64,000 bases of DNA from CAVSIP01 sp963728075 (GTDB taxonomy: Bacteria > Actinomycetota > Actinomycetes > JAFAQI01 > DASSKL01): contig CAVSIP010000003.1 of NCBI GenBank assembly GCA_963728075.1, positions 620,001-684,000 of the forward strand. Direction: 5' to 3'. A program made the translations under genes and the position numbers. This document shows, piece after piece, positions 35,301-42,887 of the stretch. The stretch's first letter is position 1. Each line of letters begins with the position of its first letter. A model generated the notes under the pieces. The model did not search any database, was not told the origin of the DNA, and saw nothing but the letters and a program-made list of their open reading frames with translations.

Positions 35301-36536
35301 GACGTCGGCTCCGGGTCGGACGGGTCGCCGGTCGTCGCCCACGCGGTGGCAGGCAGTGACACGCCGCAGATCGCCACGACGTCGATCGGCGGGCCGCCGT
35401 ACCTGCTCAACGCAGACGGGACCAGCGTCTACGGCGCGGACCCCGACGGCCACTACCGCACGATGTCCACCGTCGAGGGCAAGAGCGCCGCGACCGACTA
35501 CCCGTCGATCGCCTCGCTCGGTGGCGGCGCGCTCGGCCGGCTCGGCGGCACCGGCTCGCCGATGTCGTTCGCGATGGGCGCGACGGGGCTCAAGCGCCTG
35601 CTGGACGTCGTGCTGCCCGACCAGCAGCTCGGCGCCGAGGACCACGTCGACGCGTGGGACACCACCACCGGCACGTTCGAGCCCGGATTCCCGGCACGGA
35701 TGAACGACCTGCAGTTCTTCAACACACCCGCGATCGCGGACATCGACGGCAGCGGCCGCCCGTCGGTGCTGCAGGGATCGGCGGTGTACGACCTGCGGGC
35801 CTACCAGCTGGGCGGCACGTCACCGAACGGCTGGCCGAAGTTCACCGGCGGCTGGGTCACGCAGACACCGGCGGTGGGCGACCTGCTCGGTGACGGGGGA
35901 CTCGAGGTGACGATCCCGACCCGCGAGGGCACCCTGTTCGTCTGGAAGACGGCGGGCAGCGTCTGCGGCGACCTGGAGTGGCCGAAGTTCCAGCACGATC
36001 TGCACAACAGCGGCAACTACGACACCGACGCGACCCCGCCGGGCGCCCTGCGGGGCGTGCACTTCGACGGCGACACGCTGCACGTGACCGCCAGCGGCGA
36101 CAACGGCTACTGCCCCGGCACCGGGAAGTCGTACCTGCTGACCGCGGGCGGCCGGCGCACGGTGCTCGACGTAGCACCGGCCCCTGCCGGCACCGCGCAG
36201 ACGATCCCGCTCGGCGACCTGCTGCACGGTCAGCAGAACGCGACGATCAGCGAGGTGGACGCGGCCGGCAACGTGTCGTTCCCGGTCGATGTCGTCACGG
36301 GCAAGCCCGGCCGCGACCGCGGCAAGCACCTCGGCGACGCCGGAGCCAACGATCACGGCTCATCCGTACAACCCGGCGACGGCACGGTGCGGGCAGTGGC
36401 GTACGGCAGCGGCGGTGGCGGCGGCGACTTCCACGCCCGCGACGTCGCAGCCGTGGCTGCGCCGTTCGAGCTGTCGCTGCTGGCGCTCGTGGCTGCCGCT
36501 GCGGTGCGCCGGCGGCGGCGCGGACGGAGGGCGTGA
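32343..36536 (+). CDS. Large secreted subtilase-like protein with FG-GAP/VCBS repeats and C-terminal anchor
   Basis: 1397 residues from ATG 32343 (ATG 32373 also possible). Signal peptide (RRLIPLAATVVLLATAPMAV, cut near AVA-AG). The S8 peptidase core has Asp146 in VIAVLDSGIEW, His265 in TYGHGTGEAKDSS and Ser418 in TGQSAGMAGLLYSAAQ. The usual oxyanion-hole A-G-N segment is replaced by VVASEADEAAGHHNYPA. From about 660 come FG-GAP/VCBS-like repeats (AAFADIDGDGTSEMIFGDGN, PLVADLDGDGYPEVAVDD), likely calcium-binding propeller blades. The end is a membrane helix plus Arg-rich tail (FELSLLALVAAAAVRRRRR). It is translated just ahead of the ceramidase-like gene. It may be an altered or inactive protease used as an adhesin. 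Confidence 0.85.
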   Translation: MDAGSSNHCTMRPSARRLIPLAATVVLLATAPMAVAAGGASTPPAGVSQATGAKVLFPPLHDGQTYADLKIGNGDCVPTRSPELPPSFDCKGSTKLTDYAPQPGDSDYDPTVENNPQELFGVKGAGTNHAWTVSTGRPDTVIAVLDSGIEWDTRELADKVELNKGELPPPCDSTDPSSCDSTYGDPNATWDLNGDHVFSVSDYANDPRVRAVTDSTGRGYVVPEDLIRAFSDGQDHDGNGYPNDIAGWDFYQHDNDPADDVTYGHGTGEAKDSSAQVTRSSVSQCPNCRVLPLRVGDSFIADINKFAAAVVYATDNHADVVQEALGTLNHTSFAQQAVDYAYAHGVLVVASEADEAAGHHNYPAALNHTMVVNSVTHYVDPVQQPKTYLAINGCTNYGGYTWVSVESNSCSSDATGQSAGMAGLLYSAAQNAVESGALPARPDGLPLSAEQAKQLFRLAAEDIDFSTPKPPFGPPNNFATTLPDTVRYVTTAGWDQVTGWGRISADKLVDLVTDGKIPGEADITSPTGWSPLSTTGTVDVVGRVAGAPKAPDYTYDVEVAPGVQPPMASLPDTWTTVATGSGTEPRTGTLATLDLAQVRAMIDAAPPAYTPANDPTSPDLPEQDAFRVRVVVHVDGRPDAVEQRQYFSHADADLLARFPRNLDADMTGAAFADIDGDGTSEMIFGDGNGYVHAMKADGTEAKGWPVATERLTWLPTGGHNAYTTGAVSPDVHAPPLLGSPLVADLDGDGYPEVAVDDIEGTLHVYDHQGREVDGFPVHTNRAWSHDPGCQEPGQAPDCDHWVQHHVRDHVNTVDKAFAAMPSAGDLDPSYPGLELVAGAMDGHVYAWHADGTPVAGWPVLPRDPAKVANVDPQSHLVTFKSGANAEYGKQIITTPTLADINGDGALEVLVNVDEEYTETPNWSSRTPVADGLGYSGAVGSGNTRTYALWADGTKHAGNETIGNLGDNAYLPGWPVKIGMIETELLPDVGSGSDGSPVVAHAVAGSDTPQIATTSIGGPPYLLNADGTSVYGADPDGHYRTMSTVEGKSAATDYPSIASLGGGALGRLGGTGSPMSFAMGATGLKRLLDVVLPDQQLGAEDHVDAWDTTTGTFEPGFPARMNDLQFFNTPAIADIDGSGRPSVLQGSAVYDLRAYQLGGTSPNGWPKFTGGWVTQTPAVGDLLGDGGLEVTIPTREGTLFVWKTAGSVCGDLEWPKFQHDLHNSGNYDTDATPPGALRGVHFDGDTLHVTASGDNGYCPGTGKSYLLTAGGRRTVLDVAPAPAGTAQTIPLGDLLHGQQNATISEVDAAGNVSFPVDVVTGKPGRDRGKHLGDAGANDHGSSVQPGDGTVRAVAYGSGGGGGDFHARDVAAVAAPFELSLLALVAAAAVRRRRRGRRA

Positions 36537-36537
36537 C

Positions 36538-38589
36538 ATGCGCAGGCTGCTGCTGAGCGCGACCGCAGCGGCGCTCGTCGTCGCGCCGCTCGGGGCCCTG
36601 CACGCCGCCGCGACGCCGCCGTCCCGGTCGTTGCTGGCGGGTGCCGCCTCCGTGGACGTCACGCCGCCTGCGCCTGGCACTGTGCCCGATCCCGCCGACT
36701 GCCGGCCGGTCGGCACGGCGGTCGGCTACGACGGGCCACGCCAGTTCGCGCTCGAGGAACCGTACGAGGACGTCAACGGCAACGGCCACTACGACGCGCC
36801 GGACCCGACCAACGGGGCGCCCGGCGAGCCGTTCCTCGACTGCCCGACGCCGACGGCGACAGGCGGCGTACGCCCGCCGGATGGGCGCTGGGACGGCGTC
36901 TACGTCGGCGGTGGCGACTGCTGCGACCGGCTCGGCATGAAGGTGCTCGACCCGCTGGAGGCGGACGCACTCGTCGTCGCGAACGGGGACAAGCGCATCG
37001 CGGTCGTCACGGTCGACAACGAGGGCGTGTTCAAGGAGATCTGGGACGAGGTGCGGGCGAAGGTCGCTGCCGATGGCGTGCACCTCGATGCCGTGTTCCC
37101 GTCGTCGACGCACGACGAGTCGGCGCCCGACACGATCGGCATCACCGGCCCCGCGCAGACCACGAGCGGGGTCGACCCGTTCTACGTCGAGTTCCTCGTC
37201 GCGCGCGTCGCGGGCGCGATCGAGCACGCCGCGTCGCACCTGCACCCGGTGCGCGTGCGCTATGGCCGCGTCCAGCCCGGCAACCTGGTGCCGTGCTGGT
37301 CGTCGTACCCGTTCGTCGCCGACCAGAGCATCGGCGCGATGCAGGTCGTCTCCGCCCGCGGCCACGACGTGCTGGCGACGCTGGTCAACTACGGCATCCA
37401 CGCGGAGGAGCTCGGGTTCTCCGAGGACACCAAGCACGACATCTCGGGCGACTGGTGGCACTTCCTGCGCGAGAGGCTACGCGCCGAGTACGGCGAGCGC
37501 CCGGTCCTCGCGATGGCCGGGATGGTCGGGTCGGTCGAGATGCCGATGATCCTCACCGGCGCGTACGACCCGACGCCGACGGGCGTGCACAAGTACTCCG
37601 CACGCGACGGCTGCACGACGATCTACAGCGGCCCGCCGCAGGCCGTGCCGCACGAGGGCGGGTACGACACCTACACGAAGAGGCTCGGCGAGACCGTCGC
37701 GTCCTGGGCTGATCGCGCCCTCGAGGACGGCGACTGGTCGCGCAGCGACCGGCTCGAGTTCGCACTGCAGACGATCCAGACGCCGATCACGAACGAGCTG
37801 TTCCTCGCCGCAGGGCCGCTGTGTGTGTTCGACTACCGGATCCTCTACACCGAGGGCGTCCCGACCGGCACCGGCGTGCCGCCGGCGTGTGGCGCCGGCG
37901 ACCAGGTCGCGACCGACGTGGGCTACTTCCGGATCGGTGACGGGTCGTTCGTGATGGCTCCCGGTGAGCTGTTTCCGGTGACGTACGCGCACGACTTCCA
38001 CGGTGCCGCCGGCGAGGCGGACCCGTCGGCCGGGCCGGTGCACGACTGGGTGCTCGCGCACCTGGGCGGGAGGTGGCGCTTCGTCGACGGCCTCGGCGGT
38101 GACCTGTCCGGCTACATCTTCCCGTCGAACAACGAGGTGGGAACGCCGACGCTGCCGGACAACCCGCAGGGCGACGACGTCGACCGGTTCGGCTGCCACC
38201 ACGTGGACGATGCGGAGGCCTCCAGCGGTCAGGAGGGCGACGTTGTCGACGACGCGCTCGCGACGCTCCTGCCGCCATCACCGCGGGACCAGGTGCGGGT
38301 CGGGCGCTACGTCTACTCCGACGGCTCGCTGCACCGGGACCCGACCGGCGACGGCATCCTCGCGTGCAGCGCCCAGACCAGCGGGTTCGACGCGGCGCGC
38401 GGGCCTGCCACGGCGGTGTCGGTGGCGCCGGCCGGTGACAGCGCGCCGACGACCTACACGCCGGGTGTCGACGGCGTCAGGTGGATGGACCTCGACGGGC
38501 TCCCGCAGGCGGCGCCGAACCAGCAGACCCGAGGGGTGCTGCTGCCTGACGGCACCCGGATCTGGGTGGACGTCTACCCCGACGTGTAG
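36538..38589 (+). CDS. Secreted neutral/alkaline ceramidase-like hydrolase
   Basis: 683 residues from ATG 36538 (GGAGG at 36525-36529), one base after the previous stop. Signal peptide RRLLLSATAAALVVAPLGAL. The body resembles neutral/alkaline ceramidase family proteins. LLAGAASVDVTPP is the family opening, VTVDNEGVFKEIW and FPSSTHDESAPDT carry metal-binding His and neighbours, and LVNYGIHAEELG has a second His in the position of the zinc site. Many actinobacterial homologues are only distantly related to true ceramidases, so an amide- or ester-cleaving activity on a lipid is inferred. Coupling to the subtilase-like protein suggests joint action outside the cell. Confidence 0.75.
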   Translation: MRRLLLSATAAALVVAPLGALHAAATPPSRSLLAGAASVDVTPPAPGTVPDPADCRPVGTAVGYDGPRQFALEEPYEDVNGNGHYDAPDPTNGAPGEPFLDCPTPTATGGVRPPDGRWDGVYVGGGDCCDRLGMKVLDPLEADALVVANGDKRIAVVTVDNEGVFKEIWDEVRAKVAADGVHLDAVFPSSTHDESAPDTIGITGPAQTTSGVDPFYVEFLVARVAGAIEHAASHLHPVRVRYGRVQPGNLVPCWSSYPFVADQSIGAMQVVSARGHDVLATLVNYGIHAEELGFSEDTKHDISGDWWHFLRERLRAEYGERPVLAMAGMVGSVEMPMILTGAYDPTPTGVHKYSARDGCTTIYSGPPQAVPHEGGYDTYTKRLGETVASWADRALEDGDWSRSDRLEFALQTIQTPITNELFLAAGPLCVFDYRILYTEGVPTGTGVPPACGAGDQVATDVGYFRIGDGSFVMAPGELFPVTYAHDFHGAAGEADPSAGPVHDWVLAHLGGRWRFVDGLGGDLSGYIFPSNNEVGTPTLPDNPQGDDVDRFGCHHVDDAEASSGQEGDVVDDALATLLPPSPRDQVRVGRYVYSDGSLHRDPTGDGILACSAQTSGFDAARGPATAVSVAPAGDSAPTTYTPGVDGVRWMDLDGLPQAAPNQQTRGVLLPDGTRIWVDVYPDV

Positions 38590-38639
38590 TGCGAGCGACG
38601 CTGGCCGGCCTGCCGCGAATACGCTGCGGGGGAGGGGAG

Positions 38640-39017
38640 GTGCGTGTCACGGACGACGGGCGATTCGGCCTGGTGAACCTCACCAGGGTGTACGGCGCGG
38701 CGGACGAGCTGGACATGGCGCCGTTCGCAGAGCTGCTGGCCGACGGGGTGGTCATGCACCTTCCCGGGCTGTCGATGGAACTGGCCGGCGCCCAGGAGTG
38801 CGTGCGCGCCCTGCGCATGGCGTACGCGGATCTGCGCATACGTCAGCGGCCGCTCCGGGTCGAGCGGCTCGGCCCGTTCGTCGTCGTCCTCGTCACCGGC
38901 TCGTCGAGCCTGCGTACGACACTCGAGTCCGTCCACGTCATGCGTCTCGGCGGTGCGGAGCGGGTGGTCGAGTTCTGGGGGATCAGCACTCCGATGCACG
39001 TCCAAGGGGCGACGTGA
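38640..39017 (+). CDS. SnoaL/NTF2-fold small protein
   Basis: 125 residues from GTG 38640, preceded by GGGGAGG; GTG 38589, which overlaps the ceramidase stop, would give 142. The pattern of a helical N-terminus, FAELLADGVVMHLPGLSMEL, a central helix, then long strands (PFVVVLVTGSSSL, ESVHVMRL, VVEFWGIST) fits the cone-shaped NTF2/SnoaL fold used by small hydrolases, isomerases and ligand-binding proteins. The last 35 bases overlap the end of the convergent acyl-CoA dehydrogenase gene. The specific role is unknown; SnoaL proteins often serve steroid or polyketide metabolism. Confidence 0.6.
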   Translation: MRVTDDGRFGLVNLTRVYGAADELDMAPFAELLADGVVMHLPGLSMELAGAQECVRALRMAYADLRIRQRPLRVERLGPFVVVLVTGSSSLRTTLESVHVMRLGGAERVVEFWGISTPMHVQGAT

Positions 39018-40143
39018 ACCCGCGGCTGCCGGCACCGACCACGCGGTAGTGGAAGTCGCTGTCGCCGAACAGGGCGTCGACGGCGAGCAGCCGCTTGAGG
39101 TAGTGCCCGATCGGGAGCTCGTCCGTCATGCCGACGCCACCGTGCGTCTGCACGGCGGCCTCGCCGACGAGCCGGCCCAGCCTTCCCACCTGCGCCTTGA
39201 GGACGGAGACGTCGCGTGCGGTGGCCTGACCTGCCTCGGCCAGCGCCGCCGTGTAGACCAGCGTCGTGTGCGCCTTGGTGTGTGCGATCTTCATGTCGGC
39301 CAGCCGATGCGCCACCGCCTGGAAGGCGGCGATGGGCTTGCCGAACTGCTCCCGCGTCATGCCGTACGCCGCGGTCCGGCGCAGCAGGGCGCCCATCGCC
39401 CCGACCCCCTCGGCCGCCAGTGCGACGACAGCGTCGGTCACGACACCGGTGATCGCGGCGTACGCGTCGTTCGACACGCAGCACTCGCGCGGGACCGCGA
39501 CGCCGTCGAACGTGACGTGGGCGGCGGCGCGGCCGTCGATGGTCGTGAACGGGCTCATCCGGACACCGGGTGTCTGCCGTTCCACGACCAGTAGGACGAG
39601 GCCGTCCGGCTGACCTGGCTCGCCGGACTCGCGCGCGGTCACGACCAGCACGTCCGCCTCGGCCGCCCCCAGGACGAGCCGCTTCTTGCCGTCGAGGTGG
39701 TACGTGTCACCCGTCCTGCGGCAGCGCATCGCGACCTGTGCCGGGTCTGCGGTCCCACGGCCCTCCTCGTGGGCCAGCGCACCGAGCGTCGTGCCGGCCA
39801 TGATCCGCTCGAGCCAGCGGCGGGCCGCCGGCTGCTCGGGCGCGATCGCCAGGGCCCGCCCGGCCAGGAGAACCGACGACAGGTACGGCTCCACCAGCAG
39901 GTGCTCGCCGAACAGCTCGGTGACGGCGACGACGTCGACCACCGACCCGCCCGTGCCGCCGACGGCTTCGGGGAACGGCAGCGTCAGCAGGCCCAGGTCG
40001 CCCAGCGCCGCCCAGACCTCGGCGGAGAACGGACGGTCCGAGTGCACGATCGCCTGGCGCGCGTCGAAACCGTAGCTCCGCCGCAGGTAGCTCGTGACGC
40101 TCTGCCGAAGCAGCACCTGCTCGTCCGTGAAGGAGAAGTCCAT
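38983..40143 (-). CDS. Acyl-CoA dehydrogenase, degenerate-loop subunit
   Basis: 386 residues from ATG 40143 (MDFSFTDEQVLLRQSVTSYL). It keeps the acyl-CoA dehydrogenase fold, including the C-terminal VQTHGGVGMTDELPIGHYLK segment near the flavin. It lacks the usual substrate-loop motif (x-S-E-P-x-A-G-S-D), here replaced by a diverged EEGRGTADPAQVAM. It starts 13 bases after the stop of another acyl-CoA dehydrogenase that has the canonical loop. In actinobacterial steroid side-chain degradation such pairs form alpha2-beta2 enzymes in which each subunit supplies part of the active site (family knowledge). A heteromer is inferred here. Confidence 0.88.
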   Translation of the reverse strand: MDFSFTDEQVLLRQSVTSYLRRSYGFDARQAIVHSDRPFSAEVWAALGDLGLLTLPFPEAVGGTGGSVVDVVAVTELFGEHLLVEPYLSSVLLAGRALAIAPEQPAARRWLERIMAGTTLGALAHEEGRGTADPAQVAMRCRRTGDTYHLDGKKRLVLGAAEADVLVVTARESGEPGQPDGLVLLVVERQTPGVRMSPFTTIDGRAAAHVTFDGVAVPRECCVSNDAYAAITGVVTDAVVALAAEGVGAMGALLRRTAAYGMTREQFGKPIAAFQAVAHRLADMKIAHTKAHTTLVYTAALAEAGQATARDVSVLKAQVGRLGRLVGEAAVQTHGGVGMTDELPIGHYLKRLLAVDALFGDSDFHYRVVGAGSRGFTSPLGRASEC

Positions 40144-40156
40144 CGTCGTTCCTCGG

Positions 40157-41362
40157 TCAGCGGCCGGCGAGCGTCCGGGCGATGAGGTCGCGCTGCACCT
40201 CGTTCGTGCCTGCGTAGATCGACGCCGCGCGGCTGTTCAGGTAGTAGGGCATCGCGACGAGGTCGAAGTCGTCGGTCAGGGCCTCGACTCCCGAGCCCAC
40301 CCCGAGCGCGTCGACCTGCAACGGCAGTGCCTCCAGGCCGGAGACCCTCGCCATCATCGCCGTGAGGCGCTGGGTCAGCTCGGACCCCGCCGTCTTGTTG
40401 ATCGAGGGAAAGGCAGGATCCGCCATGACGGGGTGGCCGCTGATCGCCAGCTTCTCCAGGTGCTCGAGCGATGCCACCTCTGCCTCCAGCTCACCCAGGT
40501 CGCGCTGGAAAACCGGGTCGTCCGCCAGGCGGCCGCCGTACGCCGAGGTGCGTGTCGACGCGGCGTCCCGGATCGCCTCGACGAAGCGCAACAGCGACGG
40601 GCTCTGCGTCGACACGCCGCGCTCGTGCGCGAGCAGGTGCTTTGCGACGGCCCAGCCTGCACCCTCGTCGCCGACACGGTTGGCCTGCGGCACGCGGACG
40701 TCGTGGAAGAACACCTCGCACTGCTCCGGGAAGCCGTCGAGCCCGACGATGGGCCGCACCTCCAGGCCCGGCGAGTCCATGCGGTCCAGCAGCAGGAAGG
40801 TGATGCCTTCCTGCTTGCGGCCCGCACTGCTGGTGCGCACCAGCATGAACATCCGGTTCGCGCGATGCGCCAGCGTCGTCCAGATCTTGCTGCCGTTGAC
40901 GACGTAGTCGTCGCCGTCGGGGACGGCGCTGCAGCTCAGCGAGGCGAGGTCCGACCCTGCGTTCGGCTCCGAGTAGCCCTGCGTCCAGAAGTCCTCACCG
41001 GAGAGGATCCCGGGCAGGTGGCGCTGCTTCTGCTCCTCGGTCCCGAGGTCGATGAGCAACGGCCCGATCATCTTCAGGCCGTTCGGGAGCAGCGGCGGCA
41101 GGTTCCGCCGCGCGTACTCCTCGGCGAACACGAACCGCTGGTCCACCGACCAGCCGGTGCCGCCGTACTCCACCGGCCAGGCCGGCGCGGCCCACCCCTT
41201 GCCGTGCAGGATGCGGTGCCACTCCATGACCTCGTCGAACGGCGAGAAGACGCTCGTGAGCTTGCGGCCAGCCTCGCGGATGGCGACGGTCGGGGCGGTG
41301 TCGAGGAAGGCGGCGACCTCCTCGCGGAAGGCCTCGAGCTCCGGCCCGGTCTCCAGATGCAT
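40157..41362 (-). CDS. Acyl-CoA dehydrogenase, canonical-loop subunit
   Basis: 401 residues from ATG 41362, chosen because the family N-terminus (ETGPELEAFREEVAAFLDTA) begins there although the frame is open upstream. Canonical motifs: TQGYSEPNAGSDLASL for acyl-CoA and flavin binding, VVNGSKIWTTLAHRAN in the beta domain, and IYAGTNEVQRDLIARTLAGR at the C-terminus. It is first in a two-gene operon with the degenerate-loop subunit. Together they probably oxidise a CoA thioester of a bulky substrate such as a steroid or terpenoid side chain. A divergent sugar-type importer lies upstream with a shared 219-base spacer. Confidence 0.9.
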   Translation of the reverse strand: MHLETGPELEAFREEVAAFLDTAPTVAIREAGRKLTSVFSPFDEVMEWHRILHGKGWAAPAWPVEYGGTGWSVDQRFVFAEEYARRNLPPLLPNGLKMIGPLLIDLGTEEQKQRHLPGILSGEDFWTQGYSEPNAGSDLASLSCSAVPDGDDYVVNGSKIWTTLAHRANRMFMLVRTSSAGRKQEGITFLLLDRMDSPGLEVRPIVGLDGFPEQCEVFFHDVRVPQANRVGDEGAGWAVAKHLLAHERGVSTQSPSLLRFVEAIRDAASTRTSAYGGRLADDPVFQRDLGELEAEVASLEHLEKLAISGHPVMADPAFPSINKTAGSELTQRLTAMMARVSGLEALPLQVDALGVGSGVEALTDDFDLVAMPYYLNSRAASIYAGTNEVQRDLIARTLAGR

Positions 41363-41461
41363 CAGCTGCGGCCCCCTGCTGCCGTCCCGCGGAATCGTGG
41401 CGGGTCTTCCCGTCCGGTCGCCAACGTAGTAGCCGCCTGGTCGCATGTGTGGCGGGTGCCA

Positions 41462-41507
41462 CGCCCTCGGAGGTCTTTGGACCCTGTGGGTCTCGCCGCC
41501 GAGGGCG
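41462..41507. promoter_or_regulatory. Nested inverted repeat upstream of sugar importer operon
   Basis: CGCCCTCGG (41462-41470) and CCGAGGGCG (41499-41507) are perfect 9-base arms, with an inner hairpin GACCC-TGT-GGGTC (41480-41492). It lies 74 bases before the binding-protein start in a divergent intergenic region. It may be an RNA leader hairpin or a pair of operator half-sites. Confidence 0.4.
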
Positions 41508-41581
41508 GAACGTCCACATGTCAAGTGCGCGCACGGACGGTGTCTGCGACGTGCCTCGGTTCCACAGAAGGAAGGCCAAGC

Positions 41582-42811
41582 ATGATCGGTTCGAAACGGT
41601 GGCTGACTCTCGTTGCCGCCGTGGGGGTGTCCGCTGTCGGGCTGACCGCGTGTGGCGGTGGCTCGTCGAACCAGGCGGCGTCGGAGAGCCCGAGCGCGTC
41701 GGCATCGGCGTCCAGCTCGACCGCCGCTCCGTCGATCTCTGCGACGTCGTTCACCGCTGACTTCTCCGTGATGAGCCAGCTGAAGGACCTGGCTGCGCAG
41801 GGCAAGGGCAAGATCGGAGTCCTGCTGCCCGAGACCACGACCTCAGCGCGGTACACCGCTTTCGACGCTCCGTACCTGACCAAGGCGTTCCAGGCTGCGG
41901 GGCTGAGCTCTGACCAGTTCATCATCACCAACGCACAGGGCAGCACCGCCACCGAGAAGACGCAGGCGGAGGCGGCCATGACGCAGGGTGCGACCGTCCT
42001 GGTGATGGACCCGATCGACTCCGGTGTGGGTGCGGCGATCGAGTCCGAGGCGAAGTCGCGTGGCGTCAAGGTCATCGACTACGACCGGCTGACCCTCGGC
42101 GGCAGCCGTGACTACTACGTGAGCTTCGACAACGTGAAGGTCGGCGAGCTCATCGGTCAGGGCTTCGTCGACTGCGTGCAGGCGTGGAACGTCAGCAAGC
42201 CCAACGTGCTCGTCATGCGCGGTGCGCCGACGGACAACAACGCCACCCTGTTCGCTCAGGGGTACGACGGCGTGCTGCAGCCGAAGTTCGACTCCGGTGA
42301 GTACGTGAAGGTCGGCGAGCCGGCCGGGACGTGGGACCCGCCGACCGCGCAGACGACGTTCCAGCAGCAGTACACGGCGCACAAGAACATCAACGCCGTT
42401 GTGATGCCGAACGACGACAACGCCAATGCGGTGATCTCCTACCTGAAGACCCTCAACATCCCGCCGAGGAAGTTCCCCACCACCGGCCAGGACGCGACCG
42501 TGACCGGCCTGCAGAACATCCTCTCGGGCTACCAGTGCGGCACCGTCTACAAGCCGATCTACCTCGAGGCGCAGGCCGCAGCAGCGCTCGCCCTCTACCT
42601 GCGGGCGGGCATGCAGCCCCCGGCGGACCTGGTCAACGGCCAGACCGAGGACAGCCAGGCGAAGAGCCAGGTGCCGTCCGTGCTCCTGACCCCGGTCTGG
42701 GTGACTGCGGACAACATGGCCAAGACCGTCGTCGCGGACAAGTTCGTCGACACCGCGAAGCTGTGTGCGGGTGCGCTCGCGGACGCGTGCAAGCAGGCCG
42801 GAATCCAGTAA
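41582..42811 (+). CDS. Xylose/ribose-type ABC transporter substrate-binding lipoprotein
   Basis: 409 residues from ATG 41582 (AGAAGGAAGG upstream). Lipoprotein signal with lipobox LTAC, Cys24, then a Ser/Ala-rich linker (about 25-55). The mature domain is a type I sugar-binding protein of the XylF/RbsB class: GKIGVLLPETTTSARYTAFD, ATVLVMDPIDSGVGAAIESE, VKVIDYDRL and KFPTTGQDATVTGLQNILSG. The ATPase and permease genes follow directly in the classic order. The ligand is probably an aldopentose or related sugar; binding-site residues were not compared with known structures. Confidence 0.9.
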   Translation: MIGSKRWLTLVAAVGVSAVGLTACGGGSSNQAASESPSASASASSSTAAPSISATSFTADFSVMSQLKDLAAQGKGKIGVLLPETTTSARYTAFDAPYLTKAFQAAGLSSDQFIITNAQGSTATEKTQAEAAMTQGATVLVMDPIDSGVGAAIESEAKSRGVKVIDYDRLTLGGSRDYYVSFDNVKVGELIGQGFVDCVQAWNVSKPNVLVMRGAPTDNNATLFAQGYDGVLQPKFDSGEYVKVGEPAGTWDPPTAQTTFQQQYTAHKNINAVVMPNDDNANAVISYLKTLNIPPRKFPTTGQDATVTGLQNILSGYQCGTVYKPIYLEAQAAAALALYLRAGMQPPADLVNGQTEDSQAKSQVPSVLLTPVWVTADNMAKTVVADKFVDTAKLCAGALADACKQAGIQ

Positions 42812-42823
42812 GCCGGACCGTAG

Positions 42824-42856
42824 CGGTGGCCGGGTCTCGAGAAGACCCGGCCACCG
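42824..42856 (+). terminator. Intercistronic hairpin between binding protein and ATPase genes
   Basis: A perfect 14-base stem (42824-42837 with 42843-42856) closes a five-base loop, 12 bases after the binding-protein stop. Such structures typically protect the upstream mRNA or partly terminate transcription, so the binding protein exceeds the membrane parts. Confidence 0.7.
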
Positions 42857-42887
42857 AGCCGCCCACACCGAGGAGAGGAACGACAGG

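Noticed and set aside
32484..35645. 1053-codon open frame on the minus strand
   Set aside because: It lies exactly opposite the subtilase-like gene, has Val/Arg-rich low-complexity sequence and no motif; a mirror effect of high third-position GC.
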